Origin: Monosporascus cannonballus | Taxonomy: Eukaryota > Ascomycota > Sordariomycetes > Xylariales | Direction of reading: 5' to 3' | DNA length: 64,000 nt | Assembly (NCBI GenBank): GCA_004154925.1 | Contig: QJNS01000139.1 | Coordinates: 124,001-188,000 of the forward strand | Shown: in pieces, positions 10,621 through 21,681 of the stretch | Layout: each line of letters starts with the position of its first letter | Numbering within the stretch: position 1 is the stretch's first letter | Translations under genes and position numbers: made by a program | The notes under the pieces: model-generated | What the model saw: only the letters and a program-made list of their open reading frames with translations | The model's database searches: none | What the model was told of the DNA's origin: nothing

Positions 10621-13600
10621 CAGTTAACACATTATTGTCTAACGTCGTTAGTATATATAGAAAAAGTAAAGATAAATAAAACACTAAAATATAGATTACG
10701 TAATAGTATTACTAAGATAGGTATAAAGCTTTAATAATATAATAAGAAATTAAAAACAATTATTAAATGTATAACACCTTTCGTAACTTTCTTCTTTAAA
10801 AAATATTATTTTTACTACAATTTTGAGGATTTTAAATTGTTTTAGTATTATTTAATGTCATTAAGTTATTTTATTGTGTATATTTTCAACATGTTCTCAG
10901 TAATATACACTCGTATGATTTAAATTTTATAATTTGTTAAATATTTCAACCATTATACATTATAGGTTTTTTTAATTATGTAAATAAACTTCAAATAATA
11001 TTTGTTTTATTTAAAATATCAATCCATATTTAATTTCTCTAGTATTATATAGCTTTAGGTCAGATTTAAAAAAGTTAAAAAATGGATTTAGCAATTCATA
11101 AATCGAGTCACAGCTATTTTAATTTCTCTTATGATATCAAGGTATAAAATTAAAAAATCCGCGTCTTACGACGGAAAAAGAACGTTTAAAGTTTTCTTAC
11201 CTGAGGGCAAATATAGTTGCGTTTTTAAAATTTAAAAAAGCTTACAAACAAAAGTCTCGTTATTATAACACTTTTTACAGAAGATATTTGAAGCTGTTTT
11301 AAACTATCAATAATCGATTATCTAAAAAACATCAAAGCCGATTAAAAATATTATTAAAGATTTTTTTAATTATACAAATTTCAAAATTTTTTAAAACATA
11401 ATTTGGAAAACCTAGATATCAAATGGAGAATAATAAAACAAATTTTGTAATTACAGCAGAAAAAGATTTTATTTTAAAATGTGTTATTAATTTTCTATAT
11501 CGTATGACTAAAATAAAGTTAGGCGGCAATATAAGTATTAATAAAATTAATATATTGTATAAAGATTTAGAAGTATTAAACCTTTAAGACTTATAGAGTT
11601 ATATTAACAAATTATGTAAATTGTTAAATTTTATAGTAAATTATATAAATACCGTATAAAACATTCTATTTTTAAATTATAAAGGTCAATTAGTTAAGAA
11701 AAGAAAATGTATAAAGTATTTTTATGTCGTATAAATTACTATTGAAATTTATAGAACTTAAAGTAATATACTGTACATATAAAAAGTAAATTTAATATTA
11801 TAACTCTAATATAATAAAGTACTATTCGCACACCCGTAAAGAAACAAAATAATAAAAAAATAAAACTTTTTTTCTTAAAAAAGATTAATTAGTTCAAATA
11901 AAAAGATCGTTAATAGAGTTAAGCAAAATATCAATATACTTTAGATATAATAGGAATAAAGGCCATCTCGATATAAAATTCGACGCGGAATATAAAAAAT
12001 TAAATATTTAATTTAATAATGGTTTAAAAAGTAATAGAACGCTTTAAATCGGGTAAATAATGTTAAAAATAAAGAGAAACTATCTGTCTTAAAATTCGAA
12101 ATCAGTACATCAAAATATATAATATATATTATATATAAACAAAATATTTTATATATAACGTTTAAACAGATTTATTCATTAATATATTATATGTATATCT
12201 TAAAGAAAATAAATCTCCTTAATTAGATTAGATAAAACAGGATCAATATATAATTATATCGGAAATTAAAAATTATTATATTATAACACAAAATAGATTA
12301 CTAAGAACTTTGAAAAATTTATTTAAAAAGTAATAATTCTAACAATCCTTTTTTTATTATTACTATAAATATAATTATTAATTTACAAAAAGATTAATTT
12401 AACATACCGTAAAACATAATATTATAAAATTGTTACGTGTTTTGACTTTTAGTTAATATTTATTATAAATACCGAAAAAAACTATTAAAGCCAAAACTCG
12501 AATGTTAATTTACTAAATAGAAGGAAATATTATCGATTCGATATATTAAAGCGCTATATAAAAATAATTAATTTAACTATTTTAAAAAAAAGAATCTAAA
12601 AAGATAAAGAATATCTACGATAGTTTACAAAGAAAATATAGCTTTAAAAATATCAAATACAATAACATAATACCTTATATATAAAAGTATAAAAAGACTA
12701 AATGAATTCGAAATAAGGTTTAAAAACGTTATTTATGAAATGTCGTAAATTAAAAACATTTAAAAAGGTTTAAAATATAATAATAAAAAGCGTTAATGGT
12801 TTTATCATTATAAATATACCAATTAAAATATATTAATACACTGTAATAATAAATTACGAAACTTTTAACGGAAATTACATTTTAAAAAACGTTATTAATA
12901 AAGTTCAATTATTATAAAAATAAAAATCAAAAATTTATATAATTATAATTTCGAAAAGATAAATTCTGCTTATAGTAAAGAAAGGGTTAAATGTAAAATT
13001 AAATATTTGAAAGCTTTTATTTCAAAACTACAGGAAATAATTAATTTTGATATTATTTTATTTAAATATTACTCTATAATTTTAAGATATTTATAAATGT
13101 ATTAATATAAAATCTTAGTCGATAAAAAGGTAGTTGAATATAATTCGTTTTATATTTTATCAGTAAACAAATTCTGTTTAAAAAAATAAACCTTTTAACA
13201 TTCGATCAAAAATAACAACATAGATAACTATAAAAATATACTAAATATCTTGCTTTTTAAAAATTTAAAATGTGAAAATAGTTTTAAAAAAAGACTTTAT
13301 CATAATAACTATAAATATTAAAATACTTAATAAATATATTAATATAATACTATAAATATGTGAAGTTTTTAAAGGTTAAATTCGACTCGAAATTATTAAC
13401 AACTAATAAACAACATCATAATACTAATTTTTTGAAAAGGTTTATCTTTAAACTTTAATCCTGTTTATCATTTTAACGAAAACGAATTATACGTTTTTAA
13501 AGAATATTGAAAGAATTGATTATAAAAAGATTAAGTTCAATACTTGTCATTATCCGAAAAAAACTATATATTCTTCGTATTTGAAAAACAAAAAAGTTTT

Positions 13601-15811
13601 AATTTATAGTCGATAACAGTTAAAAACGAGTATTATTATTTTTAATTATTCAAATAAAACCTGATTATAAAAAGTTAAATAATTGATAATATTTGATCTT
13701 TAAAAATAAGTGGAGTTTTAATTAAATTTAAAACATTACAAATTAAAATATTCTTTACAAGAAATATAAAGTATTTAAATATTTAACTTCGGTATTAAAA
13801 TTTGGAAGTTTATTACCAACTCATTAATGTATAATAAAATATACATTGCGAAAATACTTAAAGATTTTCGTTATATCTTACTTTGATAAAATATTCAGGT
13901 TTTCGAAAAGAGCAAAAACGCATATAAAATACGTGTACAACGTTTTTTAAGCTTTATAAAACGTTAAATGTTTAATGTACACAATAGAATTTGTTTATTA
14001 ACAAAATTTTAAAATACATATAATATATAAGTACTTTAAAGTATATTAAAATGAACTTTAAAAGTTTGCTATAATGCTAAAAGGTGAACGTGAATTATAA
14101 TTAAAAAACCAGTTCTTGTTAAATTTCTAAATTAATATAGAAAATGTATTTTCAATTTTAACAAGTTATTTTACTTTTAATTAATTTTGTTAAAAATTTA
14201 AATAACCGCTATAAATAGTAAAGACGTTTTAAAAACGTAAGGGTATAATTATTGACGAAATAACATTAATTATAAAAAATGTTTTGATTTTATTAAACTA
14301 AAACCTATCGTTTTAAAGTATATATTAAACGTAATAAACGAAAGAGAGAATCCTTAAAATAATTCTTTTTTAATTTTCTTTGTATTATTTAAAAAAACGA
14401 AACTTAATTACGGTATTTCAAAATAAAGAACTTATAACTATTATATTAGTATTTCGAAAATTTAATTATTTCTTTATAGAAAGCTTCTATTAAATTAAGA
14501 TATATATGAATTATTAAGTTTTCACCCCTTTTATTACGATTAGAAACTTTACGAATCAATAACTGGATTTTATAAAAAGACTAAAAAACGACAGATTTAA
14601 CGCCTTTAACAATTAATTAAGTTTCGAAAAAGATTAATTAAAGTTAATTGTACCGTTTTTAACATTATTTGCAACAGAGATTTATGCTAACAACGAATTG
14701 TAATTATGCGGATTATACTTTATAATGTATATTAGGAAATTAAACAATTCAAGAATAAGTTATTAATATATAAAATACTAAGAAAACTGTAAATTTAATA
14801 CGTTAAACAAATGCGGATTAATTCTATAAGTATTTAAAGTTATTCAAAGCTTTAAAACAATTGTAACGCATCTATATAATTTTAAAAATGAAAATAAAAG
14901 TATAACTTCTAAAAGATGATTAAAGTGTAATAATATATGTCTCAGGAAAATTTATAACTATGATTAATTTTTCAAAAAATATTTTTAAAATTGTATTATT
15001 ATAATTTTTATTATTAAACTGTGTTCATCTAGTGTTTCAAAGGTAAGATTATATTACAATAATAGTTCTATAATTAATAAACATTGTGCAAAATCTTTTT
15101 ACGTTTCATTTTACTAAAAAGTACTAATATTAAATATATAATATATATTTTTTTGAAAGAAACATATATAATATATATAGATTACTTTATTGAATTATTT
15201 CTAATAAAACATTTTCGTTAACGTTAAATTTCTTGTCAAACTTTGTAATATAAATTAGCTAAAATTACAAATTATTTAGTACATTTAAGCTATATACAAA
15301 AAGACAAACGAAAAGGTTAAATTAAAGTTTAAAAAAGGTAATTGCGATATAATATTAATCGGGAATAAAATAAATACGTGAGGAAATTACTCATTACGCC
15401 ATTAACATATAGTATTAACGTTTACAAAAATATTAAAATAGTTTTAATAAACGTGGATTTTCGATTTATATTCAATATTTATAAAAGCGTATACGATAAA
15501 CAAATTAATATTAAACTAACATTTATGATAAAACAAGTTAGTAATTATATTAAAGAATAGATATACGGTTACACCTTGTTCGTAGTTAAATAAATATTTA
15601 TTATAATTCAAAATTCAAAGAATTAAATTACGATAAAAGAGAAATAATATACAGTATTATAAGAAATATTTACAAAACCACTTAATACGAAGTTCAATTT
15701 TAAATATCTCGATTTATACAAATTCACTGACAAAATTTCAGACAATAACTACCGGTTAAAACCTTTATCAAAAATTAAATTTTATCTCATTTTTTATATT
15801 TTCTTACTTAA
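10621..15811. other. AT-rich RIP-degraded tract, no gene seen
   Basis: No domain or conserved frame was recognised. Short ORFs such as 15378-15560 are AT-rich and lack motifs. It is presumably old RIP-mutated transposon sequence, but no family can be named. Confidence 0.6.
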
Positions 15812-16060
15812 CTTAATAACGGACATTATTAAGGTCTACATAGAACAAAAAAGCGTAAAAACTAAAAATAAAACTATATACGAAATGAAAAAAAACTTTT
15901 AATAGGCAAAGAAAAAGACCGGACTTACGTATTGCTTTATTAAATTGAAAAATATCCGAATTTCTAAAATATCTAGAAATTGGTAAAAAAAGTCTTATAA
16001 ATGCCTAACACATATTAAAAAAAGCTTTACTAATAAGGTCGAAATCGATAAAGAGAAAGG
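15812..16060. repeat. Repeat T, copy b (continuous target-site copy)
   Basis: This aligns with 3737-3855 joined to 10501 onward, so it shows the Gypsy A insertion site uninterrupted. Plus-strand translation of the downstream part (about 16010-16070) gives a basic stretch resembling 'KKALL.RSKSIKRKAF'. This might be the C-terminal end of a pogo/Fot1-like transposase, but the match is weak and the frame is broken. Confidence 0.5.
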
Positions 16061-18657
16061 CATTTTAATTAATAATCTGTTAACCCATAAGCTTAATATT
16101 AGATTATCTATAAAAAAATCAAAATGATATTAACGTAAATTTTACAACTTTTATTTACTTTTTATACTTTATTTTGTTCAACTTTTTCAACTTGTTCATA
16201 TTACGAAATATAGCTTTTATTATCTTGTTATATTATTTTTCCTTTTATTTACGTAAGCGACGTAGGTAGCTATTAACTTTAGAATTAACTTAATCGGCTT
16301 TTTTAATAGATTTCAATTCTAGCTTAAGTTTTCGATATTAAATAACGATGCGTTATAATTACTTTAGCCTGAATCTCTACAGATTGTAATTAAATTAATT
16401 ATTTTTAATTCAAAATAAATAACTAGAAAACTCGTTTTTAAAAACCTATATATTTAAACATTTTCGTTCGTCGTATAAATAAAGAAATATTTTAAGAGAA
16501 TTTGTAAAAAAACACCGCGATAATTAAAAGGTTACGTTGAGTAGCTTTTGTTTTGAAAAACAGTTTAATATATTTCCTAATATCACTAATTATAATAAAT
16601 TAAGTACTTTGAAAATGATTTTCGAAACGGAAGTTTTAAGAAAAAGAACATCGTAGTATAACTTAACATCTGTAATATATTTAAAAATAATTAATATAAG
16701 TTAAATAGTAAAAAAAAGATGACGTTATAAATTTATTAAGATTATTACAAGGTCCGTGAAAACTATTAATGCTAACATTATTATAAAACCTTAATAAGTT
16801 AGTAAAACATTCATAACAATTGTGAAATAAATAATACGGTTGTGATTTCTATAATTTAAATAATATTCGCTTGTAATATAACTTCGCTACTTATAATATC
16901 TTTAATATTACAAGAGTTAATTAAGTTATTTTATTACTTAGATTTCTACGTTACTCCTACAAATATAAACCCGCACTATTGAGGTTTAATAGTTAGTTCA
17001 ACCACCTGGCCGTTATATAACGTCTTATAAATATAATATTTACAAATTAACGAAATTTTAATCGATAACATCTATACTTCTAAAGCCTTAAATTTATATT
17101 ACCGTTTCTGTTATAGGGTATATAAAATCGTTAACCTGGTCTAGAAGTTAAAAAAATACGATTAATAAATTTAATACCTCATTTTTATTGAAATTACTAT
17201 CAACGACAAATATAAAATCATTGGGCAGAAAATAGAATAACGCTGTTTCAGTAGTTGACTTACATTTTTTAAACGAGAAATTTCTATAATAAATAAACAA
17301 CTATAAAACTAAGGATATCTCTTTTATTATGAACTAAATTGCGACGTATATACTTTTATAACTAAAAAATCTTTTTATTATTTAACAAATACTGGTTTTT
17401 AAAACAAACAGAAAATACGATATAATTTTCGAAAAAAAGAATTAAATTAACTCAAATATAACGTTACGCAATTTAATAAAAACAACATTTAAAAATACGA
17501 CCGATTATAACTAATAAAAAAAGATTTATTAGAATTCTCAAAAGGAAGACCTTTGAAAATATAAAAGTGTTTTTACGATTTAACAATTTACGGCTTTAAA
17601 ATCGATTATAACAAAAATTACAACGAAATTTAATATGTTAAATTATATAATATATTACTAATTTACTAATAATAAATCAATAAATTAACATACATATATA
17701 TCTCAGTTCTATATATAATATAAACAATATTACGTTATAATATTATATCGTTTTTTTAAAATATTTTTAATATTATAAGATATAATTAAATTATTTCCTT
17801 CTTAAACCTTTACTATATTTTTATTAATATTAATCATTGTAATTTATCTGTAATAATTATATACCTTATAGAAATATTGCATGTAAAATACAATATAATA
17901 TAAATTATTAATATCGCATATTAATAGATTCATGATGCATTTCAAATTATAAATTTATGAAAAGTATATTTAAATTTAAGCTATATTCTCTAGGCTTAAG
18001 CAAAAACATAATATATTATTACATAATATAACTAATATTATAAATATTATATTTAATATTTTGAAATGCGACAACTAATTCATAGTTTTTACGATTATAA
18101 TAAATTATATCTAAGTTTTATAAAGCCTTACTTTAGAGCCGAGTAGTTGCTGATAAGCTTCGACTTTGATAAACTTTATACTCGTTAGCTTTACGGTTCA
18201 GCAGGATCGAAAGAAAACTATAGATTTATAGCAAAACTTTACGGCATGTATAATGCGTTTCAAAGTTTTTTATCGCAACTTTTTTAAATATAATTTACTA
18301 TATTCAAAGTCGATAAAACTTCAACTATTCGTTATATTTCCGTAATAACTATGGAATTACTGAAACCTTTAACTTTTTTAATAAAAACCAAATTATAAGC
18401 GTATTCAAAATAATAAGTTTAAAGCGGTTAAAACTGGACGGTTATAATCTATACAAAGGTTTAATATATATTATACAGAATCGTCGAAATATAAATAAGA
18501 AAACTGACTATAAAGGCCGTAAAACAGAAAATTAATAATTTTATTAAAATAGATGCCATTTTAATTTAATGCGAAACGGCTGTTAGAAAAGAAAAATAGG
18601 GTTCGGCATAATAACCCTCGTTAATTCCGCTCGTAGATTTATTACGTTAAAACGAGA
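16061..18657. other. AT-rich RIP-degraded tract, no gene seen
   Basis: No supported gene. The composition becomes slightly less AT-rich from about 18580 as the tRNA-like repeat is approached. Confidence 0.6.
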
Positions 18658-18990
18658 GCATTTTGTTACGGCTTGGTTTACGATAAGAGCTCCAGTGTAT
18701 ATATAGCTGTAAGGACTAGAATAATTGTTACAATTGCAATTATTTCACCAATTTTTTGTCCTGGTGGCGCAGCGGTATAAGGTGCACCCGTTATATTATA
18801 ATCGTATGACGATAGATGATATTATTAGGACAGGGTTTAAGCTTTGGCTGTTACTTATAAAGTTTTTCCTCGAAACAGATGTGGTTAGTGCGGAGTAGAC
18901 CTTAGGGGTTAAACAGCTGTTGCAAACCCTGCTAATAAGGTTTGGATATTCCTTATCGTCAAAATAGGTATTTCTAGGTTTAGATATTAA
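18658..18990 (+). repeat. SINE-like repeat with tRNA-like A box, copy 1 (continuous)
   Basis: The copy contains 'tggtggcgcagcggtataagg' (about 18762-18782), which resembles a tRNA A box. About 75 bp downstream, 'gggtttaagctttggc' could be a RIP-altered B box (consensus GGTTCGANNCC). Related copies are at 20779, 45660 (interrupted) and 51480. The left 130 bp match the 20.8-kb copy with mostly C/T and G/A differences. The stretch 'ctaataaggtttggatattcc' near 18932-18953 is the uninterrupted counterpart of the copia insertion site. It could be a tRNA-derived SINE or another short non-autonomous element. No functional tRNA cloverleaf is apparent. Confidence 0.6.
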
Positions 18991-20778
18991 GTATTAAAGC
19001 GATATACGTATTAATATATACACCTTTTATTAAATATTTTAAATTAAGCTCATTACGAAATATAAATTATTATTTTATATCGTAATTTATTAATTATTTA
19101 TATAAAAATCATGTTTTCTAATAGTTTATATCGGAAACTTTATAGTTATTATAAGATTTGAGGAAACATTTCGTCATAATATTAAGAGATTTTTTTGACG
19201 GTTAATTCCGTTTACCGTTTTTTAAGGTTATTCTAGAATTTCTATATATTTTGTTATTTTATATAATGTTTATCAAAATCCGTTATTTTAACCTTTTTCG
19301 TACCTGTGGATATAAAAGCATTTATTTCGAATTTTTTTTCGCACAATTAGTACGTTAAAGCCTTAATTTTTGCTGTTTAAAAAGTATTTTTCTTTTTAAA
19401 TTTTTAATAACTAAGACTTTAAAATTATATTTAATTTTAGCTAATTCTTTTTGTAAATTTTTAAATTAATGCTTTAAAATATAATTTTATTTCGCAATAC
19501 AAAATGGGTTTTAAAAGTATTGTGAACAGTCTTTTTTTGGAAATAACCACCCAATAATTAATATTAATTAGTTTTAAGCATAATAAGATTCTTTTTCGTT
19601 TAGATAATATATTTTCGTCTGAAAAGAATTTAAACTAATATTAAATAAAATAAAGGCCTTTAACGCAATATCGCGATGTATATTAAGAAAAGTATTTAAA
19701 TATAAATACAGGTGTATTATAAAATTATGATTTATAATTTTTAAAATCATAATAATATATTCACGGAAGAAACATTATAGAGTTTAACGGTTATATTAAA
19801 TACAGAAACATAAAAATATCTCTATTAATTATTTTGAACTATATATATCGAGAAAACAAATAAAATTCGATAATTAAATAATATAACTCTTTTAAATAAA
19901 AATACGGTATTCGTTTTCAATTTATGTTTTTATTGTAAAACTTCGTAAAATTAACGTATAATTATTTTTAAAGCATTTGAACCTAACGATATATTATTAT
20001 ATATTTTAAGAATATTTATATTTCAATTTTATTAAATTTAAAACAATTTTGATATAAAAAATATAAATAATAATAACTTTTCGCCGTTTCCGTACATATT
20101 TTTTTAGAATATATACCTAGGTCGTAAATTCGGATCTCTCAATTTTCCCTTTTTTGTGTAAAGTGTTTTTTAAAATCTTATGTATTTTAGATTCGTTTTT
20201 CTGGACATTATTTTTATGTAGGTTGATAATATTTTTGGGTTTAACGTTTTTATTACTAATTTCGCGGCCAAAAAATTCGTAGATTTTTAAATAATATGTC
20301 GTTATTACGATATAAAAAGTTATTAATTCAAAACTTTCTTATATCCCTTATATTTTTACGAACCTATAAAATATATAAAATAAAATCAAAAATTTTAAGC
20401 TTTATTAATAAACGTTTGATAATTTTTCCGTTTTTAATTTATATATTTAAAAAACGTTTTTCGAAAAATATTAAACCATATTACCTTTTCTAAGTTTCAT
20501 AACGGTTTTGTTATTTTTATATTTTTCGTATTATGGCAATTCGATAACTACCTCATTTAAAAATTATACGTTTTTTGGGAAGACGCTTTTTTACGTTTAT
20601 TTCGGTTCGAATTAATTAATATTCGTAATTGTAATTTACATTCGAAATTTAAAATAATTCCGATAATAATTAGTTAAGTTATTATTATTATAAAAAGGAA
20701 AATGTTATTAATTGTAAGATAACTAGGGTATGCAAATAAGGGGGATGTATATTGGTACGTATATTGCTCTAGGAGAGG
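18991..20778. other. AT-rich tract, no gene seen
   Basis: No supported coding sequence. The 65-residue frame at 20296-20493 is lysine/isoleucine/phenylalanine-rich, as AT-rich noise would be. Confidence 0.6.
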
Positions 20779-20918
20779 GAGCAGCGTATTACGGCTTGGT
20801 CCACCGTAAGAACTCCAGTGTATATGCAGCTGTAAGCACCAGAATGATTGCCACAATTGTGATTATTTCACCGATCTTTTGCCCTGGTGGCGCAGCGGTA
20901 TAAGGCGCAGCCGTTACA
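20779..20918 (+). repeat. SINE-like repeat, copy 2, truncated and little mutated
   Basis: It matches 18658-18790 and keeps the A-box-like 'tggtggcgcagcggtataaggc'. Homology stops at about 20918, where the GC-balanced island begins. It is the least mutated member of the family. RIP is known to need a minimum length of homology, so a 140-bp piece beside unique DNA may have been overlooked; that is inference. Confidence 0.6.
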
Positions 20919-21681
20919 CATTCGAGGTTAAGCATCCATAGTCTCCCAGACGAGGTGTATTAGCATGCCTGCCCCTCACAGCAATGACACTGTAAAGTTC
21001 CGGGCCAAGCTCGGGAACCTCTGACGCTCACCGACTTGATCCCGCCGAGGGGATTGTCAGTTGGGAGGCTCACATCTTCAGTGCAAACCCATTTTGCATA
21101 CGACGGCCATGTGGCTCATGACTCTCTTACTGACTATCCCGACGTTTGATTCTGAAGTTGCCCCTACCAGTGGCCCAGTAACCCGTGAAGCTGCGAGATA
21201 CTCGTCTGCAGCGCTGTTCTATCAGACGTGGATTGGCTCACCTTACAAGATAGACAAATTTGGCTTCCTCGAGCATGAGGCAGTAGACCCTTGGCTTGCT
21301 CACATCGATGGATGGTTGTCACCGGTGGTCCCGTTTCTCCGGCAAGGGCCAATCCAACTACAGACGACATAGTAGTGAATGATACTGGTGGGAAGCAGGA
21401 AAGCAAGCCATCGCTTTCGGGTGCGAAATCGAGGCTGCGCCACATCACACATGCAAGATGCACAAGTGCGCATAAGCTGAATGCTGAACGACACGAATTC
21501 TATGGCTACGGCGTACACTTATCGTCGAGCATTTTCAGCCGCACTCCGGGGTTAGGGACGCTGGCCCAGCCACCACAGCGGGTGACCTCCAAAACTTCTC
21601 CAAACAATTCTTCTCCTACACAACTCGATCCTTTCATGAGAAGAGAAGACCTTGGCGTGCGGGTATTGCGTCGAAGCCGCA
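20919..21681. other. Unique GC-balanced region upstream of the HET gene
   Basis: The base composition changes sharply here from AT-rich to balanced and stays so through the HET gene. No repeat copy was found elsewhere in the window. It presumably holds the promoter and 5' leader of the downstream gene. No clear TATA box was identified. Besides the small ORF at 21109-21372, longer frames here (for example 21291-21746) lack an ATG near their start, or run into the HET gene in another frame. Confidence 0.55.
21109..21372 (+). CDS. Doubtful small ORF, 87 residues, unknown
   Basis: ATG 21109 opens a frame beginning MWLMTLLLTIPTFDSEV, a short hydrophobic start that could pass as a weak signal peptide. 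No cysteine is present, which is unlike most small secreted fungal effectors. The rest shows no motif I recognise. The frame extends upstream without a stop to 21061, so it could also be a remnant of a longer coding sequence. It lies in the unique island upstream of the HET gene on the same strand. Transcript data would be needed to call it real. It may simply be 5' flanking sequence. Confidence 0.2.
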   Translation: MWLMTLLLTIPTFDSEVAPTSGPVTREAARYSSAALFYQTWIGSPYKIDKFGFLEHEAVDPWLAHIDGWLSPVVPFLRQGPIQLQTT

